A program made the translations under genes and the position numbers. Shown piece after piece: positions 42,575-51,037 of a stretch of DNA of 64,000 bases. Positions within the stretch are counted from its first letter, which is position 1. Each line of letters begins with the position of its first letter. Source of the stretch: Terrimonas sp. (lineage in GTDB: Bacteria; Bacteroidota; Bacteroidia; Chitinophagales; Chitinophagaceae); contig WGMO01000003.1 of assembly GCA_016125075.1 (NCBI GenBank), positions 124,001-188,000 of the forward strand. Direction: 5' to 3'. Below the pieces are notes generated by a model. That model was not told where the DNA came from and ran no database searches. It worked only from the letters and a program-made list of their open reading frames with translations.

Positions 42575-45388
42575 ATGAGTCGACTGCGCAAAATTAGCTT
42601 AAAAATCCTGTTGTCTGCCTTGCTGACAACAGTATTATTTTTTACACAGACGTGGAAAACCGCTGCACATATTGCCTATCATACCGGTTTTGACAGCACT
42701 TTAACATTTATTAAGGACACAATCCCTCCCAAAAAGCAGGTAAAGAAAAATATACAACCCCTTTCAGTTTTAAATGAGAACAATCCTGCTGTCAGCAATA
42801 TTCCCAATACGAATAACAATCTAAGTGCTGCTGTAATAGATACGGTTCCCGTTTTGCCTTCGGATTCTGTTCAGCCCATACAAAAAATAGATAGTTTCTC
42901 CCTCAAGCTTTCAAAAGATTCGCTGGATGCTCCCATTTATTATGAAGCGGAAGATTCCGCCGTGGTGGTGGTGGATTCGGGTAAAGTGTTTCTGTATGGA
43001 AAAACAAAGACCAATTACCAGGATATTGAGCTGACGGCCCCCAGGGTGGAAATGGATCAGGAGACTATGATTATCACAGCCGTCAACAGTAAGGACTCAA
43101 ATGGTGTAACGAGAGAAAGGGCAAGATTTGTTGAAGGTGAACAGGATTTCCAGAGCGATACCATCCGGTATAATATGAAAACCCAAAAAGGCTTAACCAA
43201 TAACACCTATACCAAAAGTGATGAAATGTATATCCAGGCCGATAAATTCAAAAAGATCGGTACAATCGTCTATGCCAGTCATGGCGTGATCACCACCTGC
43301 AATTACGATGATCCCCATTTTGGATTCCGGTATGATAAAATCAAGATCGTAAATAATAAGGTGGCTATTTCCGGGCCTATCCACCCGGAATTTGAGAAAG
43401 TGCCCATACCGATTTATCTCCCTTTCGGATTCTTTCCCCTGAGCAAGGGCAGGCATTCCGGGTTATTGCCTCCCCAGTTCACGGTAAACGACCAGTTTGG
43501 AATCGGGCTGGAAGGAATCGGTTATTATAAAGTACTGAACGATTATATCGATATTAAATCGACAGCCAATATTTATTCTTATGGGGGTTGGGCGGTGGAA
43601 GTAGCACCATCTTACCGTAAGCTTTACCGTTATTCGGGAAGGCTGAGCTTCCGTTACCAAAGCACAAAATTTAATTTTAAGGGGGATCCCGATTTCAACA
43701 AGACAAAGACATTTTTTGTGAACTGGTCGCATTCTGTAGATAGCCGGGCCCGTCCGGGAACGAGTTTTTCTGCCAACGTTTCTGCCGGATCCACCAAATT
43801 CAACCAGTACGTGGCCTATAGCCCGAACCTTAATTTCCAGAACCAGGTAAGTTCTTCCATCACCTATGCCAAATCCTGGCAGGGTAAGCCCTATAACCTA
43901 ACCTTGAGTGCCAATCACAGCCAGAATAACCGGACACGGCTCATCAACCTTAACCTGCCCAATATTGGTTTTTCCGTGAGCACTTTGTACCCCTTTCAGC
44001 GTAAAAAAATGCTCGGAACACCCAAGTGGTATGAAAAACTGGGGATTGCGTATAACGGGTCATTTACCAATTCAATCAGTTTTTATGACACCCTTACTTA
44101 TGGCAAAAATGGGGTGAAACCTTTTCTGAAATACTTGCTCGATACGGCTTATTATTCTGCCCGTCACAATATACCCATTACCTTGTCTTTGCCACCTATC
44201 CTGAATGGTAACGTGATCATATCTCCGGGCATTTCATATGGGCAGAACTGGATTCAGCGTACCACCACCTATGCCTGGAATGATGTAGCAAAAAGGGTGG
44301 ATACCAGTTTCAATAAAGGATTGTTTATCGAACAGACTGCCAGTTTTTCTTTAGGGTTCAGTACTGCTGTGTATGGAACTTTTCAATTCAAAAAATCAAG
44401 GATCATTGCCCTGCGGCATGTGGTGAGACCAACGATCGGGTTCAGCTATACACCCGACCTAAACAAGAATTACCTGAAAACAGTGAAAGTGGATACCGCC
44501 AACAGAACCGTCAATTATAACGCAATTGGCGGGGGAACCTATCTATATGCTTCCAGCCGGAAATTTGCCGGGATGAATTTCAGTATCGATAATAACCTTG
44601 AGATGAAACTCCGGTCAAAAAAAGATACCGGCGAAAATGCCATCAAGAAAGTGAAACTGATCGATGGATACGGTTTTACCGGCAACTATAATTTTTTACA
44701 GGATTCATTAAACCTGAGTGATATCTCCTTTTACCTCCGCAGTACCTTATTTGAAAAGATCAATATTTCAGCCAGTGCCACCCTGAATCCTTATCAATAT
44801 GACAGCAGGGGTTTCAAGACTCGTAAATATGCCTGGCAGGGTGGAAAATTCAAACCCGGACGGATCAGTGGGGGAAGCCTCTCCATGTCAACCAGTTTCC
44901 AGAGTAAACCCAAGGACCCGGAAAAGGAAAAACAGAAACAGAAAGAAATACAGGAAAGTTATTCCAATGATCCTTTGTTACAGGCGGATCAGCAACGCCT
45001 GATGGATTATATGCAACAAAACCCCAATGAGTTTGTTGATTTTAATATCGACTGGAACCTGAACCTGAGTCTTTCGCTGTATTTTTCGGAACGCCTGAAA
45101 CCGGATTACAGCGGTTTCGAAAGAGAGATCACCTCCAGCGTCAATTTCTCAGGAGGCTTTAACCTTTCCCCCAAATGGAAACTATCGGCCAATGGATTTT
45201 ATGACCTTAAACAAACCAAATTACAGACCTTTCAATTGAGTATTGCCCGGGAAATGCACTGCTGGCAGATGTCGATCAATGTTACGCCGGTGGGGCCTTA
45301 CCGGTTCTTTAACATCAGCATCAACCCCAAGGCTTCTATACTCCAGGACCTCAAGATCAACAGGACCCGTTCCTTCTATGGCCAGTGA
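42575..45388 (+). CDS. lptD: LPS-assembly outer-membrane protein LptD-like
   Basis: A 937-residue protein: N-terminal signal/anchor (about 8-32), an OstA-type jelly-roll region (about 115-260; GKVFLYGKTKTNYQDIELTAPRVEMD), then a large beta-barrel with conserved PIPIYLPFGFFPLSKGRHSGLLPP and FSYTPDLN. LptD places LPS in the outer leaflet with LptE. It is larger than the enteric protein (about 780) but of usual size for Bacteroidota. Its last base directly abuts the last base of plsC on the other strand. Confidence 0.88.
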   Translation: MSRLRKISLKILLSALLTTVLFFTQTWKTAAHIAYHTGFDSTLTFIKDTIPPKKQVKKNIQPLSVLNENNPAVSNIPNTNNNLSAAVIDTVPVLPSDSVQPIQKIDSFSLKLSKDSLDAPIYYEAEDSAVVVVDSGKVFLYGKTKTNYQDIELTAPRVEMDQETMIITAVNSKDSNGVTRERARFVEGEQDFQSDTIRYNMKTQKGLTNNTYTKSDEMYIQADKFKKIGTIVYASHGVITTCNYDDPHFGFRYDKIKIVNNKVAISGPIHPEFEKVPIPIYLPFGFFPLSKGRHSGLLPPQFTVNDQFGIGLEGIGYYKVLNDYIDIKSTANIYSYGGWAVEVAPSYRKLYRYSGRLSFRYQSTKFNFKGDPDFNKTKTFFVNWSHSVDSRARPGTSFSANVSAGSTKFNQYVAYSPNLNFQNQVSSSITYAKSWQGKPYNLTLSANHSQNNRTRLINLNLPNIGFSVSTLYPFQRKKMLGTPKWYEKLGIAYNGSFTNSISFYDTLTYGKNGVKPFLKYLLDTAYYSARHNIPITLSLPPILNGNVIISPGISYGQNWIQRTTTYAWNDVAKRVDTSFNKGLFIEQTASFSLGFSTAVYGTFQFKKSRIIALRHVVRPTIGFSYTPDLNKNYLKTVKVDTANRTVNYNAIGGGTYLYASSRKFAGMNFSIDNNLEMKLRSKKDTGENAIKKVKLIDGYGFTGNYNFLQDSLNLSDISFYLRSTLFEKINISASATLNPYQYDSRGFKTRKYAWQGGKFKPGRISGGSLSMSTSFQSKPKDPEKEKQKQKEIQESYSNDPLLQADQQRLMDYMQQNPNEFVDFNIDWNLNLSLSLYFSERLKPDYSGFEREITSSVNFSGGFNLSPKWKLSANGFYDLKQTKLQTFQLSIAREMHCWQMSINVTPVGPYRFFNISINPKASILQDLKINRTRSFYGQ

Positions 45389-46156
45389 TCATTGCTGGTG
45401 GCGGATGTAATAATCTTTCATGATTTCATACACCCGTTGCCGGAGTGCTTCCACGGTTTCCTGTTCTCCCGGAATGATGGGGGCCAGAAAATGCATCTGC
45501 AGCTTTTTTGGAATGAAATAAAAGAATTTATCCTGTGGCAGGGCTTTTTTAGTATTGAAGATGATGGCCGGGATGATTGCCGTGTGGGTTTCTACCGCCA
45601 GTTTGAATGCCCCGTCGTAAAACTTTTTCAGGGGTTCCGTGGTACGGTTGCGGGTGCCTTCGGGATAAATGCACATGTGCATCCCTTTTTTCAGGACCCG
45701 TTTCATGTCTTCAAAGCTTTTTCTCCGGCTTGCATCACTTTTCCGGTCAACCAGCACGGCCCCTTTCCGGTAATAGAACCCAAACAAAGGCACCCGGGCG
45801 AAAGAATTCTTGGCAATCGTCTTATTGGCGCCGGGAATAAAGGGAGAGGAGAGTGGAACATCCATCATGGAATTATGATTACAGGTAACGATATACGTTG
45901 CCCCTTTTTGGAAGTTTTCCCTGCCGGACACTTTTACCGGGCATCCTACCATTGTTAACCATACCCGCATCCAAACCCGGGCAATGCTGATAAAGATCAC
46001 TTGTCCTCCTGGTTCGGGTATCAGCCAGCAGAGCATGGAAGGGATATAGAAAATAATAAAGGTGATGATAAAACTGAAAAGCCCCCAAAAGGCCCAGATA
46101 CGGCCAGCTATGTTTTTAAATATTGTCATTCCGTTCAATCCATTAAGTTTTGCCAT
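45389..46156 (-). CDS. plsC: 1-acyl-sn-glycerol-3-phosphate acyltransferase
   Basis: Makes phosphatidic acid from lysophosphatidate. The 255-residue protein has N-terminal hydrophobic segments (about 20-60), the catalytic HX4D in NHNSMMD, the second motif with VDRKSDASRRKSF, and the third motif YPEGTRN. The ATG at 46156 or at 46129 could serve as start. It is the last gene of ung-GNAT-plsC. Its stop codon touches the lptD stop codon without any spacing, and no terminator is seen between them. Confidence 0.93.
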   Translation of the reverse strand: MAKLNGLNGMTIFKNIAGRIWAFWGLFSFIITFIIFYIPSMLCWLIPEPGGQVIFISIARVWMRVWLTMVGCPVKVSGRENFQKGATYIVTCNHNSMMDVPLSSPFIPGANKTIAKNSFARVPLFGFYYRKGAVLVDRKSDASRRKSFEDMKRVLKKGMHMCIYPEGTRNRTTEPLKKFYDGAFKLAVETHTAIIPAIIFNTKKALPQDKFFYFIPKKLQMHFLAPIIPGEQETVEALRQRVYEIMKDYYIRHQQ

Positions 46157-46194
46157 TGCTGCCAGGTCTTTTTTACAGGCATTACCCGGAAAGT

Positions 46195-46779
46195 TTATGA
46201 AAAGTCCTTAAATATCGTTTCCCGGATGGCCGGCCATTCGTTCTTTAAAACACTATAATAGATGGATGTCCTCCTGCGGTTATTCCACATCGTCATATGA
46301 CTGCGCAGGATCCCTTCTTCCGTGCCTCCAATATTTTGCAGCCCTTTTCTGGCCCGGGCGTTTTGCACATCCGTCTTGAATTCAACCCTTTCATATCCGA
46401 GATCTTCAAAAGCATAACGCATCATGGCAAATTTAGCATGCTTGTTGATTCCGGTTTGTCGATAGGGCAGGCCCAGCCAGCTCCAGCCAATTTCCAGCCG
46501 CAGGTCATAGGGGGAAATATTGCCCATACTGCTGCTGCCCGCAATTTGGCCAGTTGCTTTTTCAATAATGGTGAAAGGCCTCCTGGTATTGGCAGCTCTA
46601 TCTTTATGGGCCAGTTCCATCCATCTTGTCAATTGTTCTGGATCGCCGAGGTTCAGGGAAAAAAAAGACCAGGTATCGATGTCTGCTTTTGCCAAAGCCA
46701 GGAATGCGTCATAATCCTTATCGGACAGCGGTCTTAAGATAACCTTTGCCGTTTCCAGTTGTAAATTTTCCGGTATCAT
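46195..46779 (-). CDS. GNAT-family N-acetyltransferase (RimJ/RimL-like)
   Basis: A 194-residue acetyl-CoA-dependent acyltransferase. The family features are the N-terminal LQLETAKVILRPLSDKDYDAF, the acetyl-CoA-binding region with YDLRLEIGWSWLGLPYRQTGINK, and the terminal ALEDLGYERVEFKTD-like strand (AFEDLGYERVEFKTDVQNARARKG). This RimL-like layout suggests acetylation of a protein N-terminus or a small amine; substrate unknown. It lies between ung and plsC on one transcript (gaps 33 and 38 bases). Confidence 0.88.
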   Translation of the reverse strand: MIPENLQLETAKVILRPLSDKDYDAFLALAKADIDTWSFFSLNLGDPEQLTRWMELAHKDRAANTRRPFTIIEKATGQIAGSSSMGNISPYDLRLEIGWSWLGLPYRQTGINKHAKFAMMRYAFEDLGYERVEFKTDVQNARARKGLQNIGGTEEGILRSHMTMWNNRRRTSIYYSVLKNEWPAIRETIFKDFS

Positions 46780-46812
46780 CTTTATTGTCTATGCTCTTTT
46801 TCTGTGTGTGTT

Positions 46813-47484
46813 TTAAAGTTTCCAGTCAATGGGGTCAATCCCGTGGGCTGCAAGATATTCATTAGTTTTTGAGAAATGACGGCATCCGAAAAAACCGTTA
46901 TGAGCCGAGAGCGGGGAAGGGTGTGCTGCTTCGAGAATCAGGTGTTTTGATGCGTCGATCAATGCTTTCTTTTCCCTGGCAAATTTCCCCCAAAGGAGGA
47001 ACACGACGTGTTTTTTTTCCGAGGATATCTTTTTGATGACCGTATCCGTAAAAATGGCCCAGCCAATTTTTGAATGGCTCATGGGTTCATTGGCCCGCAC
47101 GGTCAGTGAAGCGTTGAGCAGCAAAACGCCCTGCCGGGCCCAGTATTCAAGATTACCATGGGTCGGAGGGGAAACACCGATATCTGACTGGATTTCTTTA
47201 AATATATTGATCAGTGAGGGCGGTTGGGAAATACCCTGTGGAACGGAAAAACTAAGACCCTGGGCCTGACCGGGACCATGATAAGGGTCTTGACCCAGGA
47301 TGACGACTTTTACAGTGTCGATCGGTGTTTTTTCAAAGGCATTGAAAATAAGTGAACCTGGAGGATAAATTATTTTGCCCTGTTTTTTTTCAGTTTTGAT
47401 ATGATGAACGATTTGCTGAAAATAAGGTTTGTTGAATTCCGGCTTCAGGGCTTCTTTCCAGTGCGGCTCTATTTTTACATCCAT
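46813..47484 (-). CDS. ung: Uracil-DNA glycosylase
   Basis: Removes uracil from DNA for base-excision repair. From the ATG at 47484 (MDVKIEPHWK) it is 223 residues, the standard size; a longer frame upstream has no family sequence. Motifs: GQDPYHGPGQAQGL with catalytic Asp at 66, LLLNASLTV and the minor-groove loop HPSPLSAHNGFFG. It is the first gene of the ung-GNAT-plsC set. A tRNA-Arg gene and its terminator lie just upstream on the same strand. Confidence 0.96.
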   Translation of the reverse strand: MDVKIEPHWKEALKPEFNKPYFQQIVHHIKTEKKQGKIIYPPGSLIFNAFEKTPIDTVKVVILGQDPYHGPGQAQGLSFSVPQGISQPPSLINIFKEIQSDIGVSPPTHGNLEYWARQGVLLLNASLTVRANEPMSHSKIGWAIFTDTVIKKISSEKKHVVFLLWGKFAREKKALIDASKHLILEAAHPSPLSAHNGFFGCRHFSKTNEYLAAHGIDPIDWKL

Positions 47485-47535
47485 CAGACAAAGAAGATTT
47501 GATTTGGGAATTGAAGGTAAGAAAACAGGAATGAA

Positions 47536-47560
47536 AAAGCCTTCCGTTTTGGAAGGCTTT
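47536..47560 (-). terminator. Rho-independent terminator after tRNA-Arg
   Basis: AAAGCCTTCC and GGAAGGCTTT pair perfectly (10 bp) around a 5-base loop; the minus strand continues with TTCATTCC. Placed immediately behind the tRNA 3' end. Confidence 0.8.
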
Positions 47561-47561
47561 G

Positions 47562-47635
47562 TGATCCGGATTGGATTCAAACCAATGACCTATTGCTTAG
47601 AAGGCAATTGCTCTATTCAACTGAGCTACCGGACC
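47562..47635 (-). tRNA. tRNA-Arg (anticodon UCU)
   Basis: A complete 74-base cloverleaf read on the minus strand. Acceptor stem GGTCCGG/CCGGATC (one G-U pair), D-stem GCTC/GAGC, anticodon stem ATTGC/GCAAT with loop CTTCTAA (anticodon TCT, reads AGA/AGG), 5-base variable region, T-stem ATTGG/CCAAT, discriminator A. The 3' CCA is not encoded. The D-loop has G18 followed by A19 instead of G19, and the T-loop reads TTTGAAT with U56 in place of C56, so the usual G19-C56 tertiary pair becomes A19-U56 (A19 at 47617, U56 at 47579). Confidence 0.95.
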
Positions 47636-47683
47636 GCTTTTCAGAGGCGCAAAGATAATAAAATCAGGCGACCGGTAAAACTG

Positions 47684-48205
47684 TTATTTCATTTCGGGAA
47701 ACCGGAATCCATTCAGGAATATATCTGTTTTTGAATCAATAGCATCCTTTCGAGAATAGGCATAGAGCACAGCTATGAAACGGGTATCAGCCCATCCTTT
47801 TATTTTGATTTGATTTTTGTCTTTGTCCTCCCAGTAGTCAATAACGCCCCTTGTGTTTTCAAGCCCCTGGAGCCGGTGTCCTTTTCCATAACCTGCCGCT
47901 CGGGTGACATCAAAGGATAGTTTTAAGAAATCCAGGTAACTGATCAGCAAGGCTTCGGCAGCGGAAAGGTCACTGGTTTCATCATACAGTTTAACACAGA
48001 TGATCCCATAAGTAACGCTGTCAACTGTGCATGCTGCGGTCCAAACGGCTGAAGAATCTTCACTCCGGTTCAATTCAAATTCACCGGGATCGCAAAAATT
48101 ATAGGCCTGGCAACCTGAATTACCAATTGGATATTTTTGAAGTTTTTGTGCATCCAGGGAAGACTGCCAGAACAAAAGGAGGAGGTAGAACCAGGATTTT
48201 GACAT
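47684..48205 (-). CDS. Secreted protein of unknown function
   Basis: I do not recognise a family. It is 173 residues long with a signal peptide of about 19 residues (MSKSWFYLLLLFWQSSLDAQ). The mature protein contains four cysteines (about positions 32, 38, 59 and 70) that may form disulfides, and a soluble alpha/beta composition. It is transcribed divergently from hutH and stands upstream of the tRNA gene without clear functional link. Confidence 0.7.
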   Translation of the reverse strand: MSKSWFYLLLLFWQSSLDAQKLQKYPIGNSGCQAYNFCDPGEFELNRSEDSSAVWTAACTVDSVTYGIICVKLYDETSDLSAAEALLISYLDFLKLSFDVTRAAGYGKGHRLQGLENTRGVIDYWEDKDKNQIKIKGWADTRFIAVLYAYSRKDAIDSKTDIFLNGFRFPEMK

Positions 48206-48299
48206 TCTAATTATTTTTGATAAAGATAATTTTATAAGAAAGGGCAGGTATACCCTTTAGGCGGTATATCAGTTATTCATTTACTTTGGGGCAAGATTC

Positions 48300-49868
48300 A
48301 TGCACATGCAAACAGGTTTCAAATACGGGATCGACCCCCTGACGACAGGGAAGGCCATTGCCATTGCGTCCGGAAAACTCAGGGCCTATTTAGATGAGAC
48401 AGCCCTTCAAAGAATCAGCGCGGCGGAAAATCATGTACGGGATATTGTAACCCGGGAAAAAACGGTCTATGGTGTCAATACCGGTTTCGGCATCCTTTCC
48501 AATACCCGGATTTCTGCTTCCGACACAATCACCCTTCAGCATAAGATATTGCAAAGTCATAGCGTTGGTGTCGGGGATCCTATTCCCGCCGAAATTGCAA
48601 AGCTGATGCTGGTTACGAAAGTACATGCCCTGGCACAAGGGTATAGTGGCGTCAGGCAGCAAACGCTGGAAAGAATTATCTGGCATATTGAAAATGACAT
48701 AATTCCAATTGTGCCGGAGAAGGGTAGTGTAGGTGCCAGTGGAGATCTTGCCCCCCTGGCGCATTTATTCCTCCCCTTAATTGGCCTGGGGGAATGTTAC
48801 CTGGATGGAGTAAGATTGGAAACAACAAAAATTTTAAAGCAAAAAAATAGACAAGCTTTACAATTGGGTCCAAAAGAGGGACTTGCATTGATCAATGGTA
48901 CGCAATTTATTCTTTCATTTGCTGTGAAGGCAGTTCAAAGAATGCATAATTGCCTGGAAGCAGCCGATATTATTGGTGCCATGAGCCTTGAAGCGCTTAC
49001 CGGTACAAAATCCCCATTCGACCAACGCCTTCATGCGTTACGTCCTTTTTCCGGCAACCAGCTGGTGGCGCAACGTTTAAGACTGCTGCTGGAGCATTCT
49101 GATATTATGCAAAGTCATATTGATTGCGGCCGGGTGCAGGATCCCTATAGTTTAAGGTGTATGCCACAGGTACATGGCGCTTCACGGAATGCATGGTTAC
49201 ATTTAAAAAACTTAACGGAAGTTGAATTGAATGCTGTTACCGATAATCCAATAATATTCAACCAGGAAGATATTATTAGCGGGGGTAATTTTCATGGACA
49301 GCCCCTTGCCCTGCCTCTTGATTATGCCTGCTTTGCTGCGGCTGAAATCGGCAATATCAGCGACCGGCGTTGTTATTTATTGCTGGAAGGGAAATGGGGT
49401 TTACCCCTGTTATTGATGAAGAATGTGGGTTTGAACAGCGGCTTTATGATACCACAATACACTACGGCCGCATTGGTTTCTGAAAACAAGACCCTCTGTT
49501 TCCCTTCCAGTGCGGATAGTATTCCTACTTCCCTGGGACAGGAGGATCATGTTTCAATGGGCAGCATCAGTGGCAGAAAAATAAACCGGGTGCTTGATAA
49601 CCTTGAGTTTATCCTTGCTATTGAATTACTATCAGCCTGCCAGGCGATTGAATTCAGAAGGCCCCTGAAAAGCTCAGCGCTACTTGAATTTGCACATGAC
49701 TATGTGCGTGATTTTGTTGCCTTTGCAGAAGAAGACAGAATATTTGCTGAAGATATAAACCAGGTGGCGGGTTTGATTAAGGATTTTCGGTTTGTTGAAA
49801 AATTTAATGAATTCGCCGACGGCCTGCATATTGAACTCAGCAAGGGGTATGATGAGTTTTCATTTTGA
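48300..49868 (+). CDS. hutH: Histidine ammonia-lyase
   Basis: Converts histidine to trans-urocanate and ammonia, the first step of histidine degradation. The 522-residue protein contains the MIO-forming Ala-Ser-Gly (146-148 in GSVGASGDLAPLAH), the catalytic tyrosine in YGVNTGFG (58-64) and conserved LNGTQF-like INGTQFILS. It starts at the ATG at 48300 (a second ATG is at 48306). The next pathway step, hutU, is 1.2 kb further on, separated by a lipoprotein gene on the other strand. hutI and hutG are not in the window. Confidence 0.95.
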   Translation: MHMQTGFKYGIDPLTTGKAIAIASGKLRAYLDETALQRISAAENHVRDIVTREKTVYGVNTGFGILSNTRISASDTITLQHKILQSHSVGVGDPIPAEIAKLMLVTKVHALAQGYSGVRQQTLERIIWHIENDIIPIVPEKGSVGASGDLAPLAHLFLPLIGLGECYLDGVRLETTKILKQKNRQALQLGPKEGLALINGTQFILSFAVKAVQRMHNCLEAADIIGAMSLEALTGTKSPFDQRLHALRPFSGNQLVAQRLRLLLEHSDIMQSHIDCGRVQDPYSLRCMPQVHGASRNAWLHLKNLTEVELNAVTDNPIIFNQEDIISGGNFHGQPLALPLDYACFAAAEIGNISDRRCYLLLEGKWGLPLLLMKNVGLNSGFMIPQYTTAALVSENKTLCFPSSADSIPTSLGQEDHVSMGSISGRKINRVLDNLEFILAIELLSACQAIEFRRPLKSSALLEFAHDYVRDFVAFAEEDRIFAEDINQVAGLIKDFRFVEKFNEFADGLHIELSKGYDEFSF

Positions 49869-49900
49869 GTCAATGTCCATTCAGGGCTTCTAAAAAAAGA

Positions 49901-49919
49901 GACCCCCTAAAAGGGGGTC
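49901..49919 (-). terminator. Rho-independent terminator of the lipoprotein gene at 49942
   Basis: Seven G-C/A-T pairs (GACCCCC with GGGGGTC) around a 5-base loop, followed on the minus strand by TCTTTTTTTA. It lies between hutH and the minus-strand gene and may also stop hutH transcripts weakly. Confidence 0.8.
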
Positions 49920-49941
49920 CAGGTAATTTTCTTCCTGTAAT

Positions 49942-50724
49942 TTATTTTTTCATACGCTCGTATACTTCAATGGATTTTGTACCGTCATTATTAGCCATTG
50001 TCTGGGTAAAGCCATCTGCGCCATTCATGGTGATGTCAATATCGAAATCATGACCTTTTACAGCAGCATAGGTGGAAGCAGTCATTGACTCTTTCAGTTT
50101 ATTATCATTGAGGGTAAATGTGCCAAATCCCATACCGGTATGTGTTTTGTTAAGCGAATCCGTCCAGGTATGACCCCAGATCACATGACCTGCATAGAAG
50201 GTCTTGTATTGAGTGCTGCTGACATCAGTGGTATCGGTACCTGAGATAATCATTCTTTTTGTCATTTTCCAGGCACCATCAAGCGCCGATTTGGAATCTG
50301 TGCCAACAGACTGGTAATCCTCGGTCATCTGGAACGCATCCCCATTGTTCATGGTCATATTATTGATTACCTGTTTGTACCCTTTGTCGGTCTTTTCAAT
50401 GATCAGTTTGAAAGTTCCCGGATTTCCCACGGCAGAATCCCATGCATTGAAAATGACATTTTCGGTCACAGTATCCTTATCTACGGAATAGGAACCGATG
50501 CCAAATGCACTGACGGAATCAGCGGGGTTGACATTGGCATACATCATATAATCCTCCGTATAAATTTTCATCTGGACGCCATCCAGCACAGTCGTATCCA
50601 TTTTGTCATTTTTGGCGGAATTGGAAATCATTTTATAGGCACCCGGCATCGTGTTGGTAGCTTTATCCTCCGCATTGTTACAGGCGACGAGTAATAATAA
50701 AGCAGAACCGAAAAGTAGTTTCAT
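49942..50724 (-). CDS. Lipoprotein of unknown function
   Basis: A 260-residue lipoprotein (lipobox LLVAC, lipidated Cys15). Two similar halves appear: each starts with a short GAYKMISNSA / GAWKMTKRMI segment and runs through beta strands such as YTEDYMMYANV and YKTFYAGHVIW, which suggests an internal duplication of a lipocalin-like domain. The start at 50724 is an ATG. It separates hutH from hutU but is on the opposite strand. No role in histidine use can be deduced. Confidence 0.75.
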   Translation of the reverse strand: MKLLFGSALLLLVACNNAEDKATNTMPGAYKMISNSAKNDKMDTTVLDGVQMKIYTEDYMMYANVNPADSVSAFGIGSYSVDKDTVTENVIFNAWDSAVGNPGTFKLIIEKTDKGYKQVINNMTMNNGDAFQMTEDYQSVGTDSKSALDGAWKMTKRMIISGTDTTDVSSTQYKTFYAGHVIWGHTWTDSLNKTHTGMGFGTFTLNDNKLKESMTASTYAAVKGHDFDIDITMNGADGFTQTMANNDGTKSIEVYERMKK

Positions 50725-50785
50725 TTGATATGTTTTATGTTGGAAAAATTAAAAATACAGGGTTGCCAGTGTTCCCAAAGTAACG

Positions 50786-50800
50786 GAAAGTGAAACTTTC
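50786..50800. repeat. 15-bp inverted repeat in the divergent region
   Basis: GAAAGT and ACTTTC flank GAA exactly, 61 bases upstream of the lipoprotein start and 238 bases before hutU. Confidence 0.3.
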
Positions 50801-50971
50801 ATGAAGGATAGGACGCAATTTAAGGAAATTAACCCGGTCAATACACAATTAGGGTTTGTTTTTTTATTCTTGGTAATTTTGGGAGCCGGGAAAAGTAAAA
50901 CGGCCCCGATTTTTTATGCAAAGGATTTGCACATCAGGACATTGGGCCTATTTTGCTGCAGATATTTTATA

Positions 50972-50992
50972 ATCAACATTGAAGTTGTTGAT
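50972..50992. repeat. 21-bp inverted repeat just upstream of hutU
   Basis: ATCAACA and TGTTGAT arms of 7 bp are separated by 7 bases, ending 45 bases before the hutU ATG. The distance fits an operator or a leader hairpin. No HutC gene is in the window. Confidence 0.4.
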
Positions 50993-51037
50993 CATTTTTA
51001 TTAAAGGCGATTTATTGACAAGAGAAAAAATCATATT

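Larger units (their letters stand above)
50725..51037. other. 313-base region between the lipoprotein gene and hutU
   Basis: Divergent intergenic region. It contains two inverted repeats (50786-50800 and 50972-50992). A 67-codon plus-strand frame at 50801 was judged non-coding. No riboswitch or terminator was recognised. Confidence 0.5.

Noticed and set aside
50801..51004. 67-codon frame upstream of hutU
   Set aside because: Short, lacks recognisable features, and overlaps the region with likely regulatory repeats.
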